Positions 1 to 7,190 of a stretch of DNA of 64,000 nt are shown here, piece by piece. A program made the translations under genes and the position numbers. Each line of letters starts with the position of its first letter. Position 1 is the first letter of the stretch. Origin of the DNA: Succinatimonas sp. UBA6849 (GTDB taxonomy: Bacteria; Pseudomonadota; Gammaproteobacteria; Enterobacterales; Succinivibrionaceae); contig DKDL01000050.1 in NCBI GenBank assembly GCA_002449335.1, forward strand, positions 1-64,000. Direction: 5' to 3'. Under the pieces are notes generated by a model, which saw nothing but the letters and a program-made list of their open reading frames with translations, was not told where the DNA came from and did no database searches.

Positions 1-104
1 TTCTAACCGTGGAAAGTAGAGCCAACTTATGAAAAGACTTAAGCCGTTCAATCTGCTCTTGATAATTAGAGGATTCTTTAGTTCCACATTAAAATGCCTA
101 TTAA

Positions 105-166
105 AAATAAAAAAGGCCCTTTACTGGTCCGCTGTACGACAGAAGTCGCCTGAAGCGCTAAAGGGC
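105..166 (-). ncRNA. Structured RNA element ending in a poly-U terminator
   Basis: On the minus strand the arms GCCCTTTA (166-159) and TAAAGGGC (123-116) close a domain of about 35 nt and are followed directly by a T-rich tract. Inside the domain a CGCT/AGCG pairing encloses a GCGAC-TTCT-GTCGT hairpin. This is more structure than a plain terminator needs, so it could be the 3' end of a small RNA or a leader. No ORF begins just downstream within the window (an ATG-TGG-AAC-stop follows). I could not match it to a known riboswitch class. Confidence 0.45.
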
Positions 167-168
167 TC

Positions 169-533
169 GATCACCTCTAATTGTAGATGTTTATTTTCTT
201 TTTAACAACGTATTCTGTTGATCAACTTGACAATAGGTGACTTAATAATTTTATTTATCTCAATCAGCTCAACATTTTGTTATACTTGGCTCATTTTTTT
301 AATCTATATAGCTAATCATATTTCAGTCGACTCTTCACCAGAATATGTTCATAAGCACTTTATGAACTTTAAATAGTTCTAAGGCAAAAAAGATCAAAAG
401 TAGTTATTTTCTGTGCCTATCGAAAATTGCTACTTTTCCTTGAAGCAGAATGCGCAATATTTGGATAAAAAAATAATATTCGGCTAAAAATTGTTTTTCT
501 GTTAGGTATAATAGGTGCCGACGGAGGTTCAAA
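169..533. other. Intergenic region upstream of the small basic gene
   Basis: No convincing ORF in either strand. A TATAAT hexamer at 507-512 lies 21 bases before the start of the small gene at 534 and may be its -10 box, but no good -35 sits at the right spacing. The minus strand carries AT-rich promoter-like stretches that could feed the structured RNA at 105-166. Confidence 0.4.
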
Positions 534-674
534 ATGAAAAAATCAAGTCGTTTACTTCATAACAACACTGCTGCAAGACGTTCACGTCAGCGTCAAATGT
601 TTATCAAAGATGCTAGAGCTCGTCGTCAGGCTCGTCAGGAAGTTTTCTTTATTCAGGAAAAATCTTCATCATAG
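534..674 (+). CDS. Small arginine-rich basic protein, 46 aa, unknown
   Basis: The ATG at 534 is preceded by a strong ribosome-binding site (GGAGGT, 523-528 region) and a TATAAT box at 507-512, and the frame closes with TAG at 672-674. The product starts MKKSSRLLHNN and has an Arg/Gln-rich centre with repeated RR and RQ pairs, then a short hydrophobic EVFFIQE segment and a serine tail. It is strongly basic and has no membrane segment, so nucleic-acid or ribosome binding is a reasonable guess but only a guess. It is not recognised as a known family. It sits upstream of the flagellar operon but is separated from it by two hairpins and a sigma-54 promoter, so it is probably its own unit. Confidence 0.6.
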   Translation: MKKSSRLLHNNTAARRSRQRQMFIKDARARRQARQEVFFIQEKSSS

Positions 675-697
675 TTTTAGTAAGTAAAAACCTTCTA

Positions 698-762
698 ATA
701 GTGTCAGCAACTGACACTATCTCAATAATGTTTTGCATTTCAGCTAAATTTGAAATGCAAAA
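698..762. terminator. Two tandem hairpins between the small basic gene and fliS
   Basis: The first hairpin has arms ATAGTGTCAG (698-707) and CTGACACTAT (711-720). The second has arms TTTTGCATTTCA (731-742) and TGAAATGCAAAA (751-762). Both stems are perfect. Neither is followed by a clean T-run, so termination is inferred from position after the 46-residue gene and before the fliS promoter. Confidence 0.5.
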
Positions 763-809
763 TTCAAAGTTGCTCCTGTATCCCCTTCGAATTAATCTTC
801 AAAATTTTA

Positions 810-824
810 GGCACTTTTCTTGCA
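810..824 (+). promoter_or_regulatory. Sigma-54 (RpoN) promoter for the fliS operon
   Basis: GGCAC at 810-814 and TTGCA at 820-824 give the GG-N10-GC spacing that defines -24/-12 promoters. It lies about 70 bases before the fliS start. Sigma-54 control of mid-class flagellar genes is established in Vibrio, Aeromonas and Pseudomonas, which supports this reading. Confidence 0.75.
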
Positions 825-895
825 TAAATACTAAAAAAGTATGTTTACGTGGCAAATAACTGCCATCTCAAATTAATTTATGCAAGGAGAGATCT

Positions 896-1363
896 ATGTA
901 CGGCCGTAACTTAAGAGCCTATCAGAAGACCACCGTCAACGCAGAAATTTCAGTTGCTGATCCTTATTATGTAACTAAACTGCTCTATCAGGGACTCTTT
1001 GAGCGACTAGCTCAGGCAAAAGGAGCAATTGAGCGTGGAGATCTGGCTTTAAAGGCAAAAAAACTATCTACTGCTACTGCAATTTTAGAAAATTTGAGAA
1101 GCACCCTCGACTTTTCTCAAAGCAAGTCTATTGCACAAGGCCTTTATGACATATACTCATACATGATTGATCAGGTTGCTGAAGCGTCATTAAATTTGAT
1201 GACACAGCCTATTGATAATGCAATTAGAGCTTTAATGCCTATTAAAAAAGCATGGGATTCTATCCCTGTAGCAGCACAACAGGAAGCTGCTTCAAAGAGA
1301 ACTCAAGAGCAGTTAAATGTTGATCTCAACCATGCTGATAATATGGCTAAAGGCAGCGTATAA
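896..1363 (+). CDS. fliS: Flagellar export chaperone FliS
   Basis: FliS binds the C-terminus of flagellin in the cytoplasm, keeps it from polymerising and delivers it to the flagellar type III export gate. The 155-residue product begins MYGRNLRAYQKT, close to the MY-x-Y/N-x(n)-AYQ start typical of FliS, and is an all-helical protein with the LL-Y-GLFERLAQAKGAI segment that matches the family's flagellin-binding groove region. The C-terminus is about 20-25 residues longer than in most FliS. A GGAGAG ribosome-binding site precedes the ATG. It is first in an operon with a FliT-like gene 9 bp downstream and maf, under the sigma-54 promoter at 810-824. Confidence 0.9.
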   Translation: MYGRNLRAYQKTTVNAEISVADPYYVTKLLYQGLFERLAQAKGAIERGDLALKAKKLSTATAILENLRSTLDFSQSKSIAQGLYDIYSYMIDQVAEASLNLMTQPIDNAIRALMPIKKAWDSIPVAAQQEAASKRTQEQLNVDLNHADNMAKGSV

Positions 1364-1372
1364 AGGCACTAC

Positions 1373-1708
1373 ATGACTTTACAAGAAATCATAAGGCGAA
1401 TTACAGAAGCTGAGAATTCGCTTTGTAATGAACTAAAAAAAGATGACTTAGGTTTTTCTGCTGATTATCTTAGCTATACTCAAGAGCTTTTACAGGAACT
1501 TGAAAAGATTAAGCCAACTTTAAGTCCTGAAGAATTAGAAACAGCTAAAGAGTTTGCTAAAGCTTATGCTGAGCACATTAAGTCTCAGGTAAAAGAGCTT
1601 GCTGTTGAAAGAGCTAAAGTTGGAGACGAGTACCGTAAGGTAAAAGCTCGACACAACATCAGTAACAAGTATGTTTCATTTAAGAAGTTTGCAGAAAACC
1701 TAAAATAG
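1373..1708 (+). CDS. FliT-like flagellar chaperone (small helical protein)
   Basis: The 111-residue product is entirely helical and charged, without signal peptide or membrane segment. FliT-type proteins normally lie directly after fliS and chaperone the filament cap FliD; position and size fit that role, but sequence similarity is too weak to name it with certainty. It starts 9 bases after fliS stops, so the two are almost certainly co-transcribed and perhaps translationally coupled. The C-terminal half is rich in Lys and Glu and predicts a long amphipathic helix. Alternatives are a FlaI/FlaG-type small flagellar accessory protein. Confidence 0.6.
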   Translation: MTLQEIIRRITEAENSLCNELKKDDLGFSADYLSYTQELLQELEKIKPTLSPEELETAKEFAKAYAEHIKSQVKELAVERAKVGDEYRKVKARHNISNKYVSFKKFAENLK

Positions 1709-1755
1709 AAGACCTATAAAAGTAAGGTAGCATATAACAATAATCAGGATGAGAT

Positions 1756-4014
1756 ATGGAAGATCAGAAAAAGAATTCTCTTTTGGATGACGATCTGTCT
1801 TTAGAAGAGCTTGCCAAAAGTTTTGACAATATTGATATCAATGATCTTGAAAAGATTCAGGATCTAGCCAAGCTCCAACAGCAGATGAACGATTTTCTCA
1901 TCGACCGTTTTGCTACCAATATTGAAGCTTTCAAAAAGTATATGCCTGATATTGGCAAGTTCTTTGAGCACTATAAGCCAAAGAGAACAATTGAATTCTT
2001 CTGCATGCCAAATGGCATTCCAAATCTTTATTTTCCTGATACCAATGAGTTTTTCTACAAAACAGCTGATCCATTTAAATTATGTGAACAGCAGATTGTG
2101 CAGATCTTAGAAAGATCAAAGATCCTGCAAACCCGTTATGGTCATGAATCTGATCCTTTTGGTCAGTTACATTTTAAGTATTTAAATACTTTAGTTACTT
2201 TAGAAGAAGAAATTGAAAGAGATAAAACTCTTTCTCCTTTAAAGATTGGATCAGTACCTAACTGTATGTTCTTTGGCATAGGTTTAGGTTACTCATTAGC
2301 TTATCTTTATGAAAGAGTTGAAGTAGCTAACCTTATCATTGTAGAACCTGATCTTGATGTGTTCTTTGCCTCATTACATGCCTTTGACTGGCAGAACTTA
2401 TTAAAGTTCTTGTTTGAGAACAAGTATGCTATCAACATTATGTTAGGACAGACTCCATTCCAGTTTACTCAAGATCTGTCAAACTTCTATTCAAAGCATG
2501 GTCGTTTCCTGTCATCCTCATGGTTAGGTATCGTGCACTATGCCTCACCTGAGATTAAAGCAATTGCCGATGTTGCAATGCGTGATTTAGATTCTGTACA
2601 TGCGGCAATGGGCTTCTTTGATGACCATTTGTTTGGCGCAAGCCATGCCTGTCATGCGCTCTTAGACAAAAAGAACTTTGTTTTAAGACATCAGACTTTA
2701 GATAAGAAATATTCAAAATTACCTGTATTTGTTATAGGCTCAGGTCCATCACTTGATAATGACATTCCATTTATCAGAAAAAATCAGGATAAAGCTATTA
2801 TTGTAGCCTGCGGTACTGCAATTGATACTCTGTACCATGCTGGTATTAAACCTGATTTTTATGCATGTACTGAAAGAACACCTGAAATTAAGGAAGCTTT
2901 AAGTGTAATTCCTGATGAGCATTTTTTAGATGATGTGATTTTGCTTACAGGTGATGTAATTCATCCTTACACTACAGCTTTATTTAAACATACAGCTATC
3001 TTTGGAAAAATTGATGAGCCATTCTATAAGTATGCGCTAGCAACCATTAAAGAGACTAGAAAAGTGGGCTTCGTACAGCTGATGAATCCTCTTGTAGGTA
3101 ACATGGGCGTATCTGGAGCTCTATTCTTAGGCTTTAAAAACATTTATATGTTCGGTCTTGATAATGGTAAAAAGATTGACTCAAGTGCTATGCACTCAAA
3201 GTACACTACTTTGTATAACGAGCATGGCTGTTCAGATCATGGTGGCAGTTACACTACTAAACAGCAGGGTAAAGGCAACTTTGGTGGACTTGTAGAAACA
3301 GGTTACTTCTTTGCCCTCTCAGCTCGTAACATGGGTTATGTAATTCGTAACCTTGAAGAAGAACGTGGCAAATTAAACTGCATTAACTGCTCTGATGGTC
3401 TTTATGTTGAAAACACCACTCCAATGCATTCTTATGATCTTGATTTTAAGAAGTTCAAGAACATTGACAAGGAAACATTCCATAAATATATCAACGAAGT
3501 TAAGACTGCTCCTGTAAAGGTTACACGTAAAGAGCTTGAGGATATCTTTAATTCCGACGTCTTCAATGAAATCGTAAACAAGGTTATTGATAAGTTAAAG
3601 GCTCGTCCTAAGACTCGTTTAGAGACCATCTTAATGATGCAGGACATCTCTGAGTTCTTATGTGGTATTGAGTTACAACCTCAGCTTTACTTCTACGGCA
3701 GCTCACTGCAAGGTTCAATGCAGACCTTCTTTATCGTAGCTTCACGAGTTCTTTACAACAGCTCTGATGAAAATGAATGTCTAGAGCAGTGTTACAAGAT
3801 GTTCGAGGTTATCTCTGAGTTCTTAGAAGAAACTAAGACTATCTTCAAGCACATGCCTGACTTTGTTATCGGAGAGCATCGCAAGTTCTATCCTGATGGC
3901 AAGGTTGGTATTGATTACCCTCTTTGCAAGGCTCCTGTTCTGCCTCCTGAAATTCATTTGAGAAAAGCCCAATATGATGATCCTCAGAAGGTCTTTGAAA
4001 AGCGTTATGAATAG
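1756..4014 (+). CDS. Motility accessory factor Maf, DUF115 (flagellin glycosyltransferase family)
   Basis: The 752-residue protein carries the DUF115/MptE-like core, with the nucleotide-sugar binding signature FVIGSGPSLDND at about residues 328-339 and the later GNMGVSGALFLG-F-N-IYMFGLD segment, followed by a helical C-terminal domain. In Campylobacter, Aeromonas and Clostridium, Maf proteins transfer nonulosonic acids (pseudaminic or legionaminic acid) to flagellin and are needed for filament assembly. The N-terminus (about 80 residues) is acidic and helical. It is the third gene of the fliS operon, consistent with acting on flagellin held by FliS. No nonulosonate synthesis genes are in the window, so the sugar is unknown. 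Confidence 0.85.
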   Translation: MEDQKKNSLLDDDLSLEELAKSFDNIDINDLEKIQDLAKLQQQMNDFLIDRFATNIEAFKKYMPDIGKFFEHYKPKRTIEFFCMPNGIPNLYFPDTNEFFYKTADPFKLCEQQIVQILERSKILQTRYGHESDPFGQLHFKYLNTLVTLEEEIERDKTLSPLKIGSVPNCMFFGIGLGYSLAYLYERVEVANLIIVEPDLDVFFASLHAFDWQNLLKFLFENKYAINIMLGQTPFQFTQDLSNFYSKHGRFLSSSWLGIVHYASPEIKAIADVAMRDLDSVHAAMGFFDDHLFGASHACHALLDKKNFVLRHQTLDKKYSKLPVFVIGSGPSLDNDIPFIRKNQDKAIIVACGTAIDTLYHAGIKPDFYACTERTPEIKEALSVIPDEHFLDDVILLTGDVIHPYTTALFKHTAIFGKIDEPFYKYALATIKETRKVGFVQLMNPLVGNMGVSGALFLGFKNIYMFGLDNGKKIDSSAMHSKYTTLYNEHGCSDHGGSYTTKQQGKGNFGGLVETGYFFALSARNMGYVIRNLEEERGKLNCINCSDGLYVENTTPMHSYDLDFKKFKNIDKETFHKYINEVKTAPVKVTRKELEDIFNSDVFNEIVNKVIDKLKARPKTRLETILMMQDISEFLCGIELQPQLYFYGSSLQGSMQTFFIVASRVLYNSSDENECLEQCYKMFEVISEFLEETKTIFKHMPDFVIGEHRKFYPDGKVGIDYPLCKAPVLPPEIHLRKAQYDDPQKVFEKRYE

Positions 4015-4033
4015 TTAAAGCTATTTACAGCAA

Positions 4034-4061
4034 AAAGAGCTGGCACATATGCTGGCTCTTT
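4034..4061 (+). terminator. Hairpin terminator after maf
   Basis: Arms AAAGAGC and GCTCTTT enclose an inner GCA-CATA-TGC hairpin. It starts about 20 bases after the maf stop. The T-run is short (TTTGTGT), so strength is uncertain. Confidence 0.55.
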
Positions 4062-4223
4062 GTGTATAGGCAAATCCTACCATTTAAGACTGCACCATCA
4101 TTTCTCAATTTTGCCCCATTAAGTTCATTTTAAAGTCAATTTGCCACTTACAGGAGCAATTGAAAAAGTGGCTTTAATTCCTCTCTATACTATTTAAAGT
4201 TTCAGAATTTATAAGAGGTTGTT

Positions 4224-4571
4224 ATGGCTTGTTTTACAGCTTGTGTTGCAGAGGCAATTGTAGCTTACGGTGTCAAGAAAGTAGTTGCTAGCAGTAAAAA
4301 TACAAAGGTAAATAGTTTTGCACCTAAATTACAGAAACTGATTAACCTACTGCTGTCAGGTTCATTCTTACTGTTAATTGAGCATGTTTGGCATGGTGAG
4401 ATTGTGCCTTTCTACCCATTCTTTACGGCAGCAAATGATCCTGAAAGTACCAGAGTGATGTTGCATGAGATCTTAACTGTTGGCGTATCTATGGATTTAG
4501 CTGTAACTGCCGTATGGTTTGTAGCTTATATTCTAGTACCTAAATTTACACATAAAGAGGTACTAGATTAA
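4224..4571 (+). CDS. Small conserved membrane protein, first of a coupled pair
   Basis: The 115-residue product begins MACFTACVAEAIVAYGVKK, then has a hydrophobic segment (LLLSGSFLLLIEHVWHGEIV, about residues 42-61) and a second one near residues 87-108. From memory, proteins with an N-terminal MACF..P.AEAIV motif and the EHVWHGE-VP-FPF-TA segment occur as conserved hypotheticals in many gut anaerobes, always followed by a second short membrane protein, as here. The His in EHVWHGE and a second MLHEI motif may bind a metal or heme, but this is conjecture. No function is known to me. The stop codon overlaps the next start (TAATG), so the two are translationally coupled. Confidence 0.7.
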   Translation: MACFTACVAEAIVAYGVKKVVASSKNTKVNSFAPKLQKLINLLLSGSFLLLIEHVWHGEIVPFYPFFTAANDPESTRVMLHEILTVGVSMDLAVTAVWFVAYILVPKFTHKEVLD

Positions 4572-4831
4572 TGTGCCTTTTAATTACAGCCTTAGCTGCT
4601 ATTGTATGTTTTTACCTTCAAAAACAGTTTTACTTTGATTTAAACAGACTTACTGTAATGTTCTCTTCAGCCACAATCATGTGGATTGTCGATTGTGCTT
4701 TTGCAAAGTTCAATGGAGAGGATTTCTTTGATATAAGTTACGATGATACTTTATTGGGAATCACAGTAGTCTTCTTGGCTATTGTTTTAGATCTTATCTT
4801 AAGACTTCCAAGAATAGTTGCTAATTCTTAG
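4571..4831 (+). CDS. Small conserved membrane protein, second of a coupled pair
   Basis: The 86-residue product has three hydrophobic segments (about residues 2-16, 27-43 and 60-80) separated by short polar loops, with an acidic DFFDISYDDTLLG loop before the last one. Its ATG overlaps the stop codon of the preceding gene by one base, so the pair is probably made in fixed ratio and works as one membrane complex. The family is not characterised to my knowledge. A strong intrinsic terminator follows at 4852-4898, separating the pair from the cysteine-rich peptide gene downstream. Confidence 0.65.
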   Translation: MCLLITALAAIVCFYLQKQFYFDLNRLTVMFSSATIMWIVDCAFAKFNGEDFFDISYDDTLLGITVVFLAIVLDLILRLPRIVANS

Positions 4832-4851
4832 TTATAAAAAATTCCATGATT

Positions 4852-4898
4852 CTAAACGTGATTAGCTAAAAATACTAATTCACGGTTAGAGTTTTTTT
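4852..4898 (+). terminator. Intrinsic terminator after the membrane protein pair
   Basis: Arms CTAAACGTGATTAG (4852-4865) and CTAATTCACGGTTAG (4875-4889) pair with one bulge and one mismatch, and are followed by a run of seven T. Position just after the 4831 stop supports termination. Confidence 0.8.
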
Positions 4899-5186
4899 CT
4901 TGTTCTCTTCTTTGCTCAAAGTCTCTAAAATTTCTTTTTAAATAGCTCACCAGTTATCACTTTATCTTATTTTAACCTTTCTATAATTTTTATTATGAGC
5001 AATACATCAATACAAAAACATTACTATTGCAAAAAAAAACAATATACTAAAATTTAAACAAAGAGCGATGTGAGGGATTGTCGTTATCACATAAGGGATG
5101 AACGGTAGCAATTCATTTAAATTGTACACAGCCACTATCTAATTGTTACGTATAGTTAATTACTGTCTGACTGGTACAAACACATT
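4899..5186. other. Leader region of the cysteine-rich peptide gene
   Basis: No gene is seen. The stretch 5065-5125 contains two related GGGAT-centred segments (GAGGGATTGTCG and AAGGGATGAACG) in an otherwise AT-rich background, which could be a repeated regulator site or part of a structured leader. AT-rich TATAAT-like hexamers occur around 4990, but no full promoter can be assigned. Confidence 0.35.
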
Positions 5187-5564
5187 ATGTTACTTGGACC
5201 TATTTGTTTTTTATTTCATGAAATTGTAATGGTGTTTTTTATGAATTCAGAATTACTAATACCAAATACAGACAACTTTAGTGCAATCTTTAATAACGAA
5301 AGCCACGCTATGGTTACATGTATGGGCTCTTGCAGAGGCTGTCAGTGTCGCGTAAATCCTTTTAACAGTGAAGATATCTTTGAAGAAGAGTTTCTATACG
5401 CACCAACAGAAGATCAGTTCAAGTCTATTTTAGATCCTGATAATTCTACTCCAATGCACATCACTGGAGGTTGTCCTTGCAATTGTACATCTTGCAATTC
5501 ATGCAGATGCGATTGCAGAGTTGGAAGAGATTTCTTTGAAGAGCTTGATGCTGTTTGGGCTTAA
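5187..5564 (+). CDS. Candidate cysteine-rich RiPP precursor, 125 aa
   Basis: The protein has two cysteine clusters. Cluster A (C45, C49, C52, C54) reads CMGSCRGCQCRV; cluster B (C96, C98, C100, C103, C106, C108, C110) ends SCRCDCRV. Each is followed by an acidic aromatic tail (DIFEEEF and RDFFEEL), so the two halves look like a diverged duplication. Between them is an acidic linker ending with a Gly-Gly before cluster B. It lies directly upstream of a radical SAM/SPASM enzyme, the arrangement of ranthipeptide-type or FibroRumin-type peptide systems. The start is uncertain: in-frame ATGs at 5187, 5229 and 5241 all have weak ribosome-binding sites, and the segment before residue 19 is hydrophobic. 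A cysteine-rich metal-binding protein is the alternative. Confidence 0.65.
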   Translation: MLLGPICFLFHEIVMVFFMNSELLIPNTDNFSAIFNNESHAMVTCMGSCRGCQCRVNPFNSEDIFEEEFLYAPTEDQFKSILDPDNSTPMHITGGCPCNCTSCNSCRCDCRVGRDFFEELDAVWA

Positions 5565-5705
5565 TTTTTTTCTTGTGAATGCTGCAACAACACAAATAGA
5601 CAAGTTTCTAACACATTAGCATGAAGACGTGCATTGTATGAATTTAGTTGTAGCTCTTTTCCAAATGAACCAGCTTACTAGCTAGTTCTGCAATAGATAA
5701 GACAA

Positions 5706-5743
5706 CTGATATGACGTTTTATTCGTTGTATCAGTTTTTTTTT
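5706..5743 (+). terminator. Terminator/attenuator between the Cys-rich peptide and its radical SAM enzyme
   Basis: Arms CTGATATGACG (5706-5716) and CGTTGTATCAG (5724-5734) form an 11-bp stem with two G-U wobbles and a seven-base loop, followed by nine T. The radical SAM gene starts only 14 bases later, with no strong ribosome-binding site. Readthrough or a separate short promoter is needed for the enzyme, which would keep it well below precursor levels. Confidence 0.85.
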
Positions 5744-5757
5744 GCGAGATTTGATAA

Positions 5758-7152
5758 ATGAATAACAAACCTGTTTTTTCTAGATATACACATGAATATG
5801 CAAAAGAAGGAAAAGTTGCATTATTTAATAGCCTTCGCTTAAGACCTGTTTTCATTTCACAACGTTTGTATGATCTTGTTAAGAGTTATATCAATGAAGG
5901 AAATAACAATTTATCTGAAACAGATCTGTCATTGGCTAAATCAACGGTTGAGGAATTAAAAAAGCAAAAAGTCATAATTCCTGATGAAAAATATGACGAC
6001 ATGGTTATTGATAGATTCAAAGCTATCACAGGGAAACCTGCAATTCGCGTAACATATTTTATTATGACAGATAAATGCAATTTCAATTGCTCATACTGTT
6101 TTATGATGAAAGAGCAAGAAAAGGGACATTTAAAGAGGCTTGGAAAAATGAAACCTGAAGTGGCTAAGTTAGCTTTAAATACCTTTGCTAAATGGTCTTA
6201 TACCAATGATGAAGACGATAGAATGATCATTTTCTATGGAGGAGAACCTTTATTAAACTTTCCTATCATAAGGCAGATCGTTTTAGACGCTGAGAAGTTA
6301 AAGGAAGAGGATAAATTAGCAAAGGATACAAAATTTGCTATCGTTACTAATGGCTCACTGTTAACAGACGAAATTGCAGTCTTCATGAAAGAACATAAGA
6401 TAGGAATAGGTATATCAATTGATGGAGATTCTTTAGTTACAAACTCTTCAAGAGTTTTTGTAAATGGAGAGCCTACATTTGACAAAATTATGCAGGCTAT
6501 CGATACATGCAAAAGAAATGGTTGCGATGATTTTTCATTATCAGTCACTATCTCAAAAAGTTGCTTAGAGAACTTTGGAAACACTATTGATTTCTTAGTA
6601 AACAAAGTTGAAAGCAACAATATTGGTTACAACATATTGATGAATTTAGATGGAGATGAAAAGGAAAGCGAAGAGTACGCTATTGCTGCATCAAAATTCA
6701 TTATTAAATCATTTGAGATCTTCAGAAAAAAAGGAATTTACGAAGATAGAATAATGCGCAAAGTTAAATCTTTTGTAGATGGAAAAGTTCATCTGTTTGA
6801 CTGTGCTGCTTGTGGCGGAAATCAGCTTGTATTCGCACCTGATGGTTCTATTGGCATATGCCACGGATTTTTAGGCACAAAAAATTACTTTTCAGGTTCA
6901 ATTTTTGATCCTGACTTTTCTCCAGAGAAAAATCAAGACTTCCTCGAGTGGTCAAAAAGATCCCCTGTAAATATGGAAGAATGCCAGAATTGTCCTGCAC
7001 TTGGAATTTGTGGTGGAGGATGTCCTTTTAATGCCTATCAACAAGAAAAGAGTATTTGGGCTTTAGATAAGCGTTTCTGCATACACGCTAAAATGACTTC
7101 AGAATGGTTAATTTGGGATTTATACCAGAACAGCAACAAAGAAAACCAATAA
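5758..7152 (+). CDS. Radical SAM/SPASM peptide maturase
   Basis: The 464-residue enzyme has the radical SAM CxxxCxxC motif at C107, C111 and C114 (KCNFNCSYC) and a complete SPASM domain: C352-x10-G-x4-C368, then C409-x2-C412-x5-C418-x3-C422 and a final C441. That predicts one SAM-bound and two auxiliary [4Fe-4S] clusters. Residues 1-85 form a separate domain (VALFNSLRLRPVFIS) resembling the PqqD-like peptide-recognition region found at the front of many RiPP maturases. Such enzymes install thioether or C-C crosslinks in peptides. Anaerobic sulfatase-maturating enzymes share the core, but no Cys-type sulfatase is in the window. The cysteine-rich protein just upstream is the obvious substrate. 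A G-C hairpin at 7167 ends the unit. Confidence 0.85.
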   Translation: MNNKPVFSRYTHEYAKEGKVALFNSLRLRPVFISQRLYDLVKSYINEGNNNLSETDLSLAKSTVEELKKQKVIIPDEKYDDMVIDRFKAITGKPAIRVTYFIMTDKCNFNCSYCFMMKEQEKGHLKRLGKMKPEVAKLALNTFAKWSYTNDEDDRMIIFYGGEPLLNFPIIRQIVLDAEKLKEEDKLAKDTKFAIVTNGSLLTDEIAVFMKEHKIGIGISIDGDSLVTNSSRVFVNGEPTFDKIMQAIDTCKRNGCDDFSLSVTISKSCLENFGNTIDFLVNKVESNNIGYNILMNLDGDEKESEEYAIAASKFIIKSFEIFRKKGIYEDRIMRKVKSFVDGKVHLFDCAACGGNQLVFAPDGSIGICHGFLGTKNYFSGSIFDPDFSPEKNQDFLEWSKRSPVNMEECQNCPALGICGGGCPFNAYQQEKSIWALDKRFCIHAKMTSEWLIWDLYQNSNKENQ

Positions 7153-7166
7153 ATTCTCGAATTCAA

Positions 7167-7190
7167 AGGGGGCTTTCGCCCCCTCGTATT
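7167..7190. terminator. Bidirectional terminator between the radical SAM gene and der
   Basis: Arms AGGGGGC (7167-7173) and GCCCCCT (7178-7184) with a TTTC loop lie between convergent genes. T-rich sequence follows on the plus strand (CGTATTTTATT). Confidence 0.75.

Noticed and set aside
105..166. tRNA gene or known riboswitch
   Set aside because: No cloverleaf, no CCA end or T-loop motif, and the minus-strand segment matches no riboswitch core I can recall.
3432..3647. Minus-strand ORF inside maf
   Set aside because: Shadow frame of a well-supported gene with no start signal.
4194..4201. Sigma-28 promoter before the membrane pair (TAAAGTTT)
   Set aside because: No GCCGATAA-like -10 lies at 11-12 bases downstream.
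5758..7152. Anaerobic sulfatase-maturating enzyme
   Set aside because: The radical SAM/SPASM core fits, but the two sulfatase-superfamily proteins in the window (lapC and the OpgB-like gene) lack the C/S-x-P-x-R motif, whereas a cysteine-rich peptide lies directly upstream.
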